This document shows, piece after piece, positions 52,691 through 61,680 of a DNA stretch of 64,000 bases. Numbering within the stretch: the first letter of the stretch is position 1; each line of letters starts with the position of its first letter. Under the pieces are notes generated by a model. That model saw only the letters and a program-made list of their open reading frames with translations, had not been told where the DNA came from and did no database searches. Location: assembly GCA_947503555.1 (NCBI GenBank), contig CANNEE010000019.1, forward strand, positions 26,558 to 90,557. Direction: 5' to 3'. This DNA comes from an uncultured Shewanella sp. Its GTDB lineage: Bacteria; Pseudomonadota; Gammaproteobacteria; Enterobacterales; Shewanellaceae. The position numbers and the translations under genes were made by a program.

Positions 52691-53434
52691 ATGATGAAAC
52701 TAAAAATAATGATCACCGCGGCTGCCCTAGCATCAGCAACCGCAATGGCGGCCGGTCCTCAATGTAATCATGCGCAATTGCCATATCAGCAAATGACGCC
52801 AGTACCTATGGATAGCACACCTTATGTGCCTCAGGACACTATGCCAGAGCAGTGTCGAGATCCACAGGTAGAAGCTTACATTGCCGACTGGGAAGCGGGT
52901 AAAGTAGACTTCAACACCATCAAGTCAAACGACAGCATCGCGCCAGATCAGCGTTTTTGTAAAACAATGGATGACGATGGCAACATCATGGAAGCAGAAA
53001 ACTGCGACCTTAAAAATGCCCCTGTTGGCTACCTATGGAAAGAGCTTTCCGATAGCCCAGTGGTTATCGGTATCACCAATGGCGGTAAGTCAGATCACGC
53101 ACCACACTTCCATGGCCAGCCAGAGTGTTACTATGTGGTAACGGGTGAAAGTAAAACTCTAGCGAACAATGAGTTCCGCCCGCTTAAGCTCGGCCAATAC
53201 TTCTATATTCCTGGTACGGCGATCCACAATACACCGATTCTGACCGATAAGGGTCTAGGGGTTATGTACTGGTATCCTAAAAATGCACACTTCGACGGCT
53301 TCAAATATTACTGGCGTAAAGATGTTAAAAATCTACGTGTTGCAGAAGAAGCTTTCGATCGCGTAGATGAGATCCGTAAACGTGACCTAAACTTAGGTCC
53401 ATACGGCACTAACGAGGCTTTCTTTAAGAAATAA
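52691..53434 (+). CDS. periplasmic cupin, module 2 (candidate lyase)
   Basis: A 247-residue protein, the same length as the module 1 cupin, with signal peptide (1-21, MAA-GP). Cupin motif 1 has H139, H141, E145 and Y147 (APHFHGQPECYYVVTG); motif 2 has H179 (GQYFYIPGTAIHNTP). Spacing is identical to module 1. N-terminal conserved parts include MPEQC and IKSND, and the C-terminal FKYYW-KDV. It is a single-gene unit behind its own copy of the module 2 promoter, then a terminator. Function could be a lyase acting on DMSP-like or hydroxy-acid substrates to give the enoate; that is hypothesis. ATG 52691 has the better ribosome-site spacing than ATG 52685. Confidence 0.82.
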   Translation: MMKLKIMITAAALASATAMAAGPQCNHAQLPYQQMTPVPMDSTPYVPQDTMPEQCRDPQVEAYIADWEAGKVDFNTIKSNDSIAPDQRFCKTMDDDGNIMEAENCDLKNAPVGYLWKELSDSPVVIGITNGGKSDHAPHFHGQPECYYVVTGESKTLANNEFRPLKLGQYFYIPGTAIHNTPILTDKGLGVMYWYPKNAHFDGFKYYWRKDVKNLRVAEEAFDRVDEIRKRDLNLGPYGTNEAFFKK

Positions 53435-53443
53435 GCTTTATCC

Positions 53444-53476
53444 AATTAGGCGGCGTAGGCCGCCTAATTTATCTTT
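53444..53476 (+). terminator. terminator of the module 2 cupin gene
   Basis: AATTAGGCGGC (53444-53454) pairs with GCCGCCTAATT (53459-53469), loop GTAG, followed by TATCTTT. Confidence 0.9.
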
Positions 53477-53578
53477 ACCAAAGTTTTTCAAAACAGTTAC
53501 AAATTCAAACATATTACTGATTTATGTATAAAAATGTAAATTGACAGAATAAATTCAGGACATGTTCAGCTTATTCAT

Positions 53579-53690
53579 TATAATTTCACCCCATGAACAG
53601 ATAAGTTTGTTCCCTCATTTGAGGCGATATCTGCTTCAGAACTGGCCCTGACAATTTATATTTTGTGGCTAAATTCGTCAGGGCTTTCTG
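53579..53690 (+). ncRNA. possible small RNA
   Basis: A perfect -10 box TATAAT (53579-53584) is followed about 60 bases later by GCCCTGAC/GTCAGGGC (53645-53652 with 53677-53684) and TTT, a terminator-like end. There is no reading frame between. No good -35 lies 17 bp upstream (TTGACA at 53541 is too far), so the call is weak. Confidence 0.28.
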
Positions 53691-53733
53691 CTGTCTAGCA
53701 CTCTACTTTGCACCATCTAGCAAACGCTTAACC

Positions 53734-54561
53734 CTAGGATTGCTCTAGCCAGCTTGCTACCGCTTGCAGAGGTTTACCGTCAACTTCAGCCCAAATAACT
53801 AGAGCAAGCTTAGGCGCTAATGTTTCTGCATCAAGGATTTCTGCCATTGGGCCAGAGTAACTAGCAAAATTGTCATTTACTTGTGGCTGAAAAACTTGGT
53901 GATTCAATACAGTAAAATCATGCTTTAGCTGCTTATTGCGGTTCTCTCCCCGCGTCACTCGAGTCAATAAATCGGCGCCCAATAATGCTAGGTGCAAAGT
54001 CACCTTAGTATCATCAAGGGAACGGATACTTGAAAAGGACAAATCGAGTTGGCCATCGACTAACTTGGTACTTAAGCTACCCACCTTAGTTTTCGGCTGC
54101 TCAAAGGTGTTGCCAAAAATGCGTTTAAACCATCCCTTCCACTCTTTACCATTAACCACAAATTGTGGCGTATAGACTTGGCGAATATTAAGTAGGTTAA
54201 GGTGATCATATTGACGCTGACTAAAACGACGGGAAGCATAGGGATCTTTCCAACCTATGTAATCCCAATAACTAACATGAAAAGCGATAGGAAAATACTC
54301 CTGCCACAGGCCTTTCTCTTGGGTAAACTCTGATAACCAAGCATCGGCTGGTGGACAAGAACTACAGCCTTGAGAAGTAAAAAGTTCGATAAAGTAAGGG
54401 CGAAATTCATCACTTACTTTCTCAAATCGACTCAGACTCTGAGCCTGAGCTTGTGCCCCTATAACAGAGAGAAAAACAAGGCAAAGAGCTAGCAAGTTGC
54501 TTCTCAACAAGCCTGTTTTGATCGGAGAAAAGGACAAAACTCGAAAAACGTTAACCAGCAT
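53734..54561 (-). CDS. DUF1223 secreted thioredoxin-like protein
   Basis: A 275-residue protein with a long signal peptide (about 1-41, AQAQAQ-SL). The DUF1223 signature is clear: YFIELFTSQGCSSCPPADAWL (written here in part as CSSCPPAD), then IAFHVSYWDYIGWKDPYA and YTPQFVVNG. The CxxC motif in a thioredoxin-like fold suggests a periplasmic thiol role; the family is not characterised in detail. AGGAA precedes the ATG at 54561. It is not obviously linked to the modules to its left. Confidence 0.9.
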   Translation of the reverse strand: MLVNVFRVLSFSPIKTGLLRSNLLALCLVFLSVIGAQAQAQSLSRFEKVSDEFRPYFIELFTSQGCSSCPPADAWLSEFTQEKGLWQEYFPIAFHVSYWDYIGWKDPYASRRFSQRQYDHLNLLNIRQVYTPQFVVNGKEWKGWFKRIFGNTFEQPKTKVGSLSTKLVDGQLDLSFSSIRSLDDTKVTLHLALLGADLLTRVTRGENRNKQLKHDFTVLNHQVFQPQVNDNFASYSGPMAEILDAETLAPKLALVIWAEVDGKPLQAVASWLEQS

Positions 54562-54846
54562 ATTGATGTTCCTAACAGCAAGATCATGCTTACTAAGACC
54601 CGATAAGTCAGGTTAACTATTCATGAGTCACAACCTCATTCACCTCTACTCAGGATAATGAATGCTGTAACAAATTGATATTTATATTACTTCATATATT
54701 CAATTCTCAAATTGCTACTTTCAGTGCTAATCATGGCTGTTTACGCGTCAATAGCTGGCCTATTGCAAGTCAAACTAACGCAGAGAAGCACAAAAATAGC
54801 GGTTTTGAGCCGTGCAGCTTATCTCGTGCTGAGGTTCATTAGCTGA

Positions 54847-56334
54847 CTATGAAGGCGAAACCTGCATAGTATTTCTCCTTTGCGAGCGTGTTTTGATAGA
54901 AAAAAGCAGCAGTGCACAGCCTAATGTTACCAACCAAGCCAGCCAAATTGACGCTCCCACATTTAGTAGTCCGTATCCTGAAGCGGCCGCCACAGCTGCC
55001 ATCAAGGCAAAAGGTAACTGAGTGACAACATGATCATGGGGCTCACACCCACTGCTAATGGCACTTAGCACACTAGTATCAGAGATAGGTGAGCAATGAT
55101 CGCCAAATACAGAGCCAGCCATCACAGCACTCAGTGCAGGGATCAAGAGACTCACATCAACTGCCTGAGCGATAGCACTACCGATTGGGATCATAATGGC
55201 AAAGGTGCCCCAGCTCGAGCCCGTGGTAAAGGCCATTAACGCACACAACAAAAACATTCCCGGCAATAAAAAATGGCTCGACAGATACTGCTCTGCCCAA
55301 CTTGCCAGCATCTTAGCAATACCCAGATCTTGAATGACACCACCTATCATCCAAGTAAATAATAAAATGCCAACGGCTAAGGCAATTGTCTGCAATCCAA
55401 ACAGCATATCTTTACCTAATGCTAACAAGCTTCTACCAGAGCGCTTTAGCATGATAAAAGTGACAAGCGTCGCCACAAAACAGGCATTACGCATAGAGGC
55501 ACCAATATCGGCATTAGCTAGCCAAGCAGTAAGACTCATTTCCTGAGCTTGATGACCGCCAGAATAAAGAATGAACACTATAGACAACACCAATAGACTG
55601 AGCATAGGTAGTCCCAGTAGCCAAGGCGTGCCCAAAGGCTTTTCCACTGTGGCCGAAGTCACTGGTGTCACCTTAAGCTCTTTAAACCCAGTGCCGTACC
55701 AAGCAACCAGTAACGACAACACTATGGTAGTGATCGCATAAAAATTTACTTGCGCCATCTGTAATAAGGCTTCAACCGGTGTTAATGGTAAAAAAGCGAT
55801 GCCCGCCAATAACGCCATCACATAGGGCCCCCAGCTAGAAAACGGCAGAACAGCACATAAGGGAGAGGCGTTGGAGTCGACTAAATAGGCAAGCTGCTCT
55901 GAGCGCACACCATATTTTCGTCCTAAAGGCTTACAAACATTACCCACTGCCAGACAACTAAAGATGCCATCGATAAACACCACCCAACCCAAGAAAATAG
56001 CGCCTAATCTGGCTTGTCTATGGCTACGCACCTTTGTACCTAGCCAGAGGCCAAATACTTCGACCGCACCACCTCGAGAAAGAAGCTTGGTCATCATCCC
56101 CAGCAGGGCCATAGCCGCAAGCACATCTAGATGCCATTGCTGCCATTGGCCATCGGCATAAACTTGGCTAACGGCACTTTGGAGAAGGTAGTCTAAAGTC
56201 GCTATAGGGCGATACTGAGCAATCAATAGTGCGCCAGAGACTATGCCTGCACCTAGCGCTATCAAGGTACGCTTCACTGTTAAGGCTAAAAAAAGCGTCA
56301 AAATGAGAGGGAAAAGCGCCTCTAAACCAAACTG
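54847..56334 (-). CDS. nhaC: NhaC-family Na+/H+ antiporter
   Basis: A 495-residue inner-membrane carrier with about eleven hydrophobic helices. It carries NhaC-type signatures such as DSNASPLCAVLPFSSWGPY, TGSSWGTFAIMIP and SVFGDHCSPISDTSVLS. NhaC proteins exchange Na+ for H+, or in some cases organic acids for H+ (malate/lactate type). The start is uncertain: an upstream in-frame TTG would add a helix, but ATG 56334 gives the usual N-terminus. The possibility of an organic-acid substrate is noted because acid-producing modules lie nearby. Confidence 0.85.
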   Translation of the reverse strand, partial: QFGLEALFPLILTLFLALTVKRTLIALGAGIVSGALLIAQYRPIATLDYLLQSAVSQVYADGQWQQWHLDVLAAMALLGMMTKLLSRGGAVEVFGLWLGTKVRSHRQARLGAIFLGWVVFIDGIFSCLAVGNVCKPLGRKYGVRSEQLAYLVDSNASPLCAVLPFSSWGPYVMALLAGIAFLPLTPVEALLQMAQVNFYAITTIVLSLLVAWYGTGFKELKVTPVTSATVEKPLGTPWLLGLPMLSLLVLSIVFILYSGGHQAQEMSLTAWLANADIGASMRNACFVATLVTFIMLKRSGRSLLALGKDMLFGLQTIALAVGILLFTWMIGGVIQDLGIAKMLASWAEQYLSSHFLLPGMFLLCALMAFTTGSSWGTFAIMIPIGSAIAQAVDVSLLIPALSAVMAGSVFGDHCSPISDTSVLSAISSGCEPHDHVVTQLPFALMAAVAAASGYGLLNVGASIWLAWLVTLGCALLLFSIKTRSQRRNTMQVSPS

Positions 56335-56519
56335 CATGCCAACTATCCAAGGAGAAAATAGGTTACTAGCATACTCATAGCCAAAATAAAGTACAAAAAA
56401 ACTGCACAAAGGTATAATTTACTGAACATTTTATTAGCAGATTACAAGATTCACTGTTCTTTAGCCCAAGGTCACTGCTAAAATCGAACTCCAAATCCAG
56501 AAACTATAGGGACCTTCCC

Positions 56520-56723
56520 ATGAGCCTTGAATTACTGTCCAAACTGGAAACCAAAATCCAGGCAGCACTAGAAACCATCGAATTGCTGAAAATGGAACTT
56601 GAAGAAGAGAAACAGAAAGGTGCTCAATTGAGCGAGCAAAACCAACAGCTGCAACAAGAGCTAAACTCTTGGAACGATAAAGTCAACGGATTGGTTGGTT
56701 TGCTCAATAGTGAAATCAACTAA
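56520..56723 (+). CDS. zapB: cell division protein ZapB
   Basis: A 67-residue, almost wholly coiled-coil protein ([20 protein letters not shown], then heptads to about residue 50) ending [19 protein letters not shown]. Size and sequence match ZapB, the Z-ring layer protein that links ZapA/FtsZ to MatP. It stands alone and abuts the next convergent gene by one base. Confidence 0.92.
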   Translation: MSLELLSKLETKIQAALETIELLKMELEEEKQKGAQLSEQNQQLQQELNSWNDKVNGLVGLLNSEIN

Positions 56724-56724
56724 T

Positions 56725-56937
56725 TTAAGCTGATTGGGCCTCGTTAGTTTGAGCCTCAATTAGCTCATTTAGCTCAAGAACGACCTGCTTAATCTCGGGC
56801 AGGCTCTTTCTTGGTAGCAAAAACTTACCTTTCTCGAACTCTAAACGCCCTAAATCTTTTACCCAGATAACCCCTGTCAGAAAAATGCGCGCATGTTTTA
56901 CTATCAGTTTTGGTGCGTAAACAGGAAAAACTCTCAC
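56725..56937 (-). CDS. small hypothetical protein convergent with zapB
   Basis: A 70-residue protein starting VRVFPVYAPKLIVKHARIF (GTG 56937), with GGGAGG five bases upstream. The overlapping ATG (56941) is read as ATG-TGA, an immediate stop, so GTG is the likely start. The C-terminal half (RKSLPEIKQVVLELNELIEAQ) is helical. I do not recognise the family, but composition and ribosome site are those of a real gene. Confidence 0.65.
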   Translation of the reverse strand: MRVFPVYAPKLIVKHARIFLTGVIWVKDLGRLEFEKGKFLLPRKSLPEIKQVVLELNELIEAQTNEAQSA

Positions 56938-57398
56938 ATGACCTCCCAATAACGACACTAATTGTTATTACCCAAGTTCGACAACAGTTTTACCATGAGA
57001 GTTTCATGGTTCAGAGAGTTTTTTTGCGATAAATTGCCTTCAGTCTCATAAGCAACTGATTTATTAAATAGTGGTGAGATCTTGAGCTCAAATCCATCAA
57101 GCTTAGTTTCAAGCGCTCAATTTTGGCATTAAGTTTGTCTAGCTTGCGATAACTTACAAGATTTACAAATTTTAGACAGCAAACAAGGTAAATTGGCATT
57201 GATAAACAGCAGCACATCATTACCCTGCTTAGGGCGTGTTGTTCTTCAAACTCATTTTGCTGCAGATTGCTAAGTGCTAAAAAATGACAAAGTCTGAGTC
57301 CAGTCGTTGTACGATATCAACAGACGAAAACGCCACAGCAAAACTCAGCCAAAATCAACACACCTAAGTGTTAACCTAAGTTTACCGAGAGCCCGATT
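56938..57398. other. intergenic region
   Basis: About 460 bases that hold at most one doubtful small gene (57011-57220). The rest shows no RNA gene or repeat. The promoter of the two-component pair must be in the right-hand part. Confidence 0.5.
57011..57220 (-). CDS. doubtful small coiled-coil protein
   Basis: A 69-residue frame. The middle part YRKLDKLNAKIERLKLS could be a short coiled coil and the end is basic (RLKAIYRKKTL). No ribosome site is clear and the N-terminus MMCCCLSM is odd. It may be noise. Confidence 0.22.
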   Translation of the reverse strand: MMCCCLSMPIYLVCCLKFVNLVSYRKLDKLNAKIERLKLSLMDLSSRSHHYLINQLLMRLKAIYRKKTL

Positions 57399-58115
57399 AT
57401 GATCTCTGAAACGCCTATGTCAGCCCACAAGCATAAAGTCCTTATCATTGAAGATGATCGCACGCTTAGTGAATTAGTGTGTAATCACTTAAGAGAACAG
57501 GGCTACCTCACTCGCCAATGCTACGATGGCGCAACCGGCTTAAAGTTGGCGTTGAGCGAAAGCTTTAGTCTGATCCTACTAGATATCATGCTGCCTGAAT
57601 TAAACGGCCTAGAAGTGCTCAAACGTATTCGAGAAGTGAACAATACTCCAATCATTATGTTGACCGCAAAAGGAGCGGAACAGGACAGGTTATTAGGCTT
57701 TAGAACCGGAGCCGATGACTACCTACCTAAGCCTTTTAATATCGATGAGCTCTATCTGCGTATGGAAGCTATTTTGAGACGCACCAGCTTTACCATTCCA
57801 ATGCGCTCCCATCAGGCTTCTACCCTGGAACTTGAAGGGCTATTACTCGATACAGAACACTCTGAAGCCAGTTATCAACAGCAAGCAATTCCTCTCACCA
57901 AAACAGAATTTAAATTGCTCGCTCTGCTGATAATGAACCAACGAAAGGTTCTCAGTAAACCCTATCTGTACCACGAGGTCATGCAAAGACCCTATAGCAG
58001 AGAAGAGCGCAGTCTAGATATGCATATTAGTAAAATCAGACGTAAGCTTTCGAGCGTTGGTTTTAAATCTCACCATATACATACAGTTCATGGGCAAGGG
58101 TATTGCTTCAAATGA
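57399..58115 (+). CDS. OmpR-family response regulator
   Basis: A 238-residue two-component regulator: receiver domain (about 12-125) with acidic pocket EDD, phosphorylation Asp in LILLDIMLPE, and the conserved Lys in LPKPFN; winged-helix DNA-binding domain (about 140-235) with SREERSLDMHISKIRRKL. It resembles CpxR in type, but I cannot name it with confidence. It overlaps the kinase gene by four bases (ATGA). Confidence 0.92.
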   Translation: MISETPMSAHKHKVLIIEDDRTLSELVCNHLREQGYLTRQCYDGATGLKLALSESFSLILLDIMLPELNGLEVLKRIREVNNTPIIMLTAKGAEQDRLLGFRTGADDYLPKPFNIDELYLRMEAILRRTSFTIPMRSHQASTLELEGLLLDTEHSEASYQQQAIPLTKTEFKLLALLIMNQRKVLSKPYLYHEVMQRPYSREERSLDMHISKIRRKLSSVGFKSHHIHTVHGQGYCFK

Positions 58116-59434
58116 ATCATAAACTGTTTTGGAAACTCTTCTTAAGCATCACTATCGTTAGCATCTTGCTCTTTTATTTCGTCAAGATAATTGACGATTA
58201 TGTGGAGTCTGAAATGGCGTCGATAAGTGAGCCCCATAGGAGCAAGTTACTCACATATCGACAGCAGGCTGACACCCTTATCAAACAAGGGGATAAAGCT
58301 GCAACCAATCGTTGGCTGGCGGAGCTACAGCAAGCAGAAAGTACATTTGCGGCCATAGTGCACACGACAGAAACTCTATTAGTCGACAATAGCCCGATGG
58401 AGCTTCCCTATGGTTATATCAACACACTCGACTCAAAGATCGACTGGACCATTCATCCCGATCATAGCAATAGAGTGCTTAAACTCCCCTTAAGCCAGCC
58501 CAACACAGCTTTACTTATCCGCTTGCCAACTTATATGCTGCCGGGAAAATACTGGCAAGAAGCACACGTGTTGCTGCACTTTTTGTTTCCTCTGGTACTC
58601 ATGACCTTAGTCACCTTCACTCTCTATCGACAATTGATGACACCAATCAAGTTACTTGAGGCCGCAACTCAGCAGTTCTCTGAAGGGAAACTCGACTACA
58701 GAATTAAGCCCTTACTTGGAAAGCGTGATGATGAACTTGGACGCTTAGCGGGCAATTTCGACAATATGGCTGAACGTATCAATAGCTTAATCCAAGATCA
58801 GAGATACTTAATCAATGCCCTGTCCCATGAGTTAAGAACACCATTACAAAGAATTGAATTAAGCATCAGTCAAGATCAAGCAGATCTCGACCGAATAAGA
58901 CGTGAGACAGAGGTAATCAAAGAGTTGGTGGAAGATACGCTGAGCTTAGCTTGGCTCGAAAATGAAAACCCGAATCTACGCACTGAAACCTTAGATATCA
59001 TAGCGCTACTCGATGCCATTATTGACGATGCCAGATTTGAATACCCAGATAATCCTATCGAGCTGGATAGCCCAAACGAACTCATACTAGAAAACTCAAG
59101 CGAACGAGCGCTCAATCTCGCATTAGAAAATATTCTGCGTAATGCACTTAGACACTCTCCAGCCCATGGAAGTGTCGCGCTAGAGGTCTCAACCACACAG
59201 GAGTTGATAAAAATAACCGTCTCAGATCAAGGTCAAGGTGTGGCCGAAGAATATCTAGAGATGATCTTTCAACCTTTTTTCCGTATCGACAGTTCAAGGG
59301 AGCGCAGCTCTGGCGGTGTTGGCTTAGGTTTAGCGTTAACTAAGCGTCAAATAGAAAAGATGGGAGGCACTATCAAGGCCAGTCAACGCCTGCCCCGAGG
59401 GTTAGTCATGACAATATTTTTGCCGATACGTTAA
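58112..59434 (+). CDS. sensor histidine kinase
   Basis: A 440-residue inner-membrane kinase: helix 1 about 9-28; periplasmic part about 29-150; helix 2 about 155-175; HAMP about 176-230; phosphoacceptor ALSHELRTPLQRI; and an ATPase domain with NALRHSPAHG, DQGQGV and GGVGLGLALTKRQ. It forms an operon with the regulator before it (ATGA overlap). The stimulus is unknown. It is convergent with dsbA, an envelope protein; in E. coli dsbA is under envelope-stress (Cpx) control, which makes an envelope role plausible. Confidence 0.92.
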   Translation: MNHKLFWKLFLSITIVSILLFYFVKIIDDYVESEMASISEPHRSKLLTYRQQADTLIKQGDKAATNRWLAELQQAESTFAAIVHTTETLLVDNSPMELPYGYINTLDSKIDWTIHPDHSNRVLKLPLSQPNTALLIRLPTYMLPGKYWQEAHVLLHFLFPLVLMTLVTFTLYRQLMTPIKLLEAATQQFSEGKLDYRIKPLLGKRDDELGRLAGNFDNMAERINSLIQDQRYLINALSHELRTPLQRIELSISQDQADLDRIRRETEVIKELVEDTLSLAWLENENPNLRTETLDIIALLDAIIDDARFEYPDNPIELDSPNELILENSSERALNLALENILRNALRHSPAHGSVALEVSTTQELIKITVSDQGQGVAEEYLEMIFQPFFRIDSSRERSSGGVGLGLALTKRQIEKMGGTIKASQRLPRGLVMTIFLPIR

Positions 59435-59454
59435 TTTTTGCTTTAGTCAAAACA

Positions 59455-59482
59455 ATAATGCCAGTCGAGTGACTGGCATTAT
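59455..59482. terminator. bidirectional terminator
   Basis: ATAATGCCAGTC (59455-59466) pairs perfectly with GACTGGCATTAT (59471-59482), loop GAGT. On the minus strand it is followed by TGTTTTG, so it serves dsbA as well as the kinase gene. Confidence 0.85.
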
Positions 59483-59504
59483 CAAATAGCATAATCGGTT
59501 AAGT

Positions 59505-60116
59505 TTACTTCATCTTAGTCAGATACATAGCAATCGCTAGTAGCTCATCATAAGACTTAATCGCACCTGTTTCGACGCGGTACTTACCATTTACCACTAA
59601 AGCAGGAACACCGCTCAATTGCGCGTTTTCAGTATCACGCTTCATGTTAGACATTTGAGCATTAACCATGAAAGAGTTAGCTGCAGCATCGAAGTCTTTA
59701 CCAGATACACCATTAGCAATAAATAACTTACGGATATCATCACGGTTAGTGAAACGCTGACGCTTATCATGAATCGCAGAGAATAGCGCATGCTCAATCT
59801 TCTTCTCTACGTTTAGCTGATGCGCAACTGCAAATGCACGTGACATTTCTGGTCCCATTTCACGGCCGATAAAGTCTACGTGCTTTTGAGTAAACTTCAC
59901 CCCGTCAGGTAAGTTAGCTTCAATCTTTGGCACGACAGACTTGGCAAAACTGTAGCAATGGGGGCAATAAAAAGAGAAGAATTCGGCGATTTCTGGCTTA
60001 GCAGTACCAGGGCCTTTATTGATAACAGTGTAGTGCACACCTTCTTTATACTCGGCTGCAATACTTGCCATTGGTAGCATGATTAGGGCAAACGCCATTA
60101 ACATTAATTTTTTCAT
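59505..60116 (-). CDS. dsbA: thiol:disulfide interchange protein DsbA
   Basis: A 203-residue periplasmic oxidoreductase with signal peptide (1-20, SIA-AE), active site FSFYCPHCYSFA (CPHC), and cis-proline motif SGVPALVV. It introduces disulfides into exported proteins and is needed for the cytochrome c and porin biogenesis of such organisms. It follows srkA with a 216 bp gap, the same neighbours as in E. coli. Confidence 0.96.
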   Translation of the reverse strand: MKKLMLMAFALIMLPMASIAAEYKEGVHYTVINKGPGTAKPEIAEFFSFYCPHCYSFAKSVVPKIEANLPDGVKFTQKHVDFIGREMGPEMSRAFAVAHQLNVEKKIEHALFSAIHDKRQRFTNRDDIRKLFIANGVSGKDFDAAANSFMVNAQMSNMKRDTENAQLSGVPALVVNGKYRVETGAIKSYDELLAIAMYLTKMK

Positions 60117-60332
60117 GAATCTTCCTTTGAGTAATTCAGAGCATATCTATGATAGCAATCATACTAGCTCACTATTTTTGAAGCTTAGCGACAATCCCCC
60201 AACAGCCACCAAGACTCCCTATAACTAGGCATGAAGCCTAGCATACCCAGCTTTTGAGTGTAACCCTAGTTTAAAGTTCACTTCTGCTTGTAAACAGTTA
60301 TTACAGAAATAAGCGTAAAAGTGAGAAGATTA

Positions 60333-61349
60333 TCAATAGGGAACCAGACTTAACACAGGTTCATCTAAGATAGCCAACTGCTCCTTAAAGGCTAAAATTT
60401 GCTGCTCCCAATATTTATCCTCAGCAAACCAAGGAAAGTGCATTGGAAAAGCAGGATCATCCCAGCGACGGCTCAACCAAGCATTGTAATTAAGCATACG
60501 CAGCGCCCGCAGTGGCTCAATCAACGCTAGCTGGCGAGTATCAAACTCACTAAATTCCTCATAGCCTTCGAGCAACACTTCAAGTTGCATCAGCTTTTGC
60601 GCTCTATCACCCGTTAACATCATCCAAATATCTTGGATTGCGGGGCCTGTCTTAGCATCATCTAAATCGACAAAACTTGGGCCGTCAGGCGTCCATAGAA
60701 TGTTACCTGGATGCAGATCACCGTGAAGCCTGATACATGGAAATGATGAATGCCATTGCTCCTTCACCTTGCTGTAAAGCTGCTCAACAATGGTAAAGTA
60801 AGCCAGCTCTATTCCTTGGGGGACATGACCGGATTGCTTTAACCAATCAATAGAGGTTTGCCCCAATAACTCGGGGGTTAAGGCCTCTCGATATTGAAAA
60901 GGCTTTTGAGCAGCAAATTGATGTATACGACCGATAAAGCGTCCTGTCGCTTCTAGTTGCTCAAGATTATCAACCTCAAAGGAACGACCACCTATTGAAG
61001 GAAACAGCGCAAAACGATACCCCTGATAGTCAAATAACGACTGCCCATCTATCTTTATAGGCGCAGCAATTGGTACTTCGGCAGCCAACAACTCTGTAGC
61101 ATAGTCATGCTCTTCTTGAATCTGTTCATTAGTCCAACGCTGTGGGCGGTAGAACTTGACCACATAACGCTGGCCACGGTCACAGCGAAATTGATATACG
61201 CGGTTCTCATAGCTATTAAGGGCTAATAGACCTGTTTCGGGATAAATTCCTCTATCTTCAATCGCATCTAAAATCAGATCCGGTGTTAAAGCCTGATAGT
61301 GAAATTCTGCACTGGTTTGCTCTAGCTGTGAGCTAATATCCTGACTCAT
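60333..61349 (-). CDS. srkA: stress response kinase A
   Basis: A 338-residue Ser/Thr protein kinase of the APH fold: YENRVYQFRCDRGQRYVVKFYRPQRW, catalytic LHGDLHPGNILW, and metal-binding VDLDDAKTGP. It matches SrkA/YihE/RdoA, which protects against MazEF- and stress-induced death. Located upstream of dsbA as in enterobacteria. It starts 9 bases after the DUF3630-like gene's stop, and may be in a unit with selO. Confidence 0.94.
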   Translation of the reverse strand: MSQDISSQLEQTSAEFHYQALTPDLILDAIEDRGIYPETGLLALNSYENRVYQFRCDRGQRYVVKFYRPQRWTNEQIQEEHDYATELLAAEVPIAAPIKIDGQSLFDYQGYRFALFPSIGGRSFEVDNLEQLEATGRFIGRIHQFAAQKPFQYREALTPELLGQTSIDWLKQSGHVPQGIELAYFTIVEQLYSKVKEQWHSSFPCIRLHGDLHPGNILWTPDGPSFVDLDDAKTGPAIQDIWMMLTGDRAQKLMQLEVLLEGYEEFSEFDTRQLALIEPLRALRMLNYNAWLSRRWDDPAFPMHFPWFAEDKYWEQQILAFKEQLAILDEPVLSLVPY

Positions 61350-61358
61350 GAATAACTC

Positions 61359-61661
61359 CTAGCTCTGAGCCATAAATGGCTTGAGTAAAGTCGCTAGATA
61401 TTGCAACACAGGCACATCCTGCTCACTATCGACACTCAACCAACATATATCACCGTAGAATTCATAATGCAGTTCAATGCGAGTGGCTTCAAAATCTAAT
61501 ATCCATTGATGACGATCGGCGCCCCACTGACGCTCAATCACACGACAATCCATCGCCTTAGTCAGTGGCTCAGCAAATAACGCAAACTGTTCAAAATCAA
61601 TATCGGCTTTAAGAGATAGACTCTTAGCCTGAGGATCTAACTGCAAACTCTGCAAGATCAT
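61359..61661 (-). CDS. DUF3630-like protein
   Basis: A 100-residue cytoplasmic protein (MILQSLQLDPQAKSLSLKADI). It matches, tentatively, the gammaproteobacterial DUF3630 family by length and by its place next to srkA. Function unknown. ATG 61661 follows an AGAG ribosome site; upstream in-frame codons overlap the selO end. It lies 19 bases after selO and 9 bases before srkA, so the three may form an operon. Confidence 0.7.
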   Translation of the reverse strand: MILQSLQLDPQAKSLSLKADIDFEQFALFAEPLTKAMDCRVIERQWGADRHQWILDFEATRIELHYEFYGDICWLSVDSEQDVPVLQYLATLLKPFMAQS

Positions 61662-61680
61662 GGTTTTTCTCTTTATTTTG

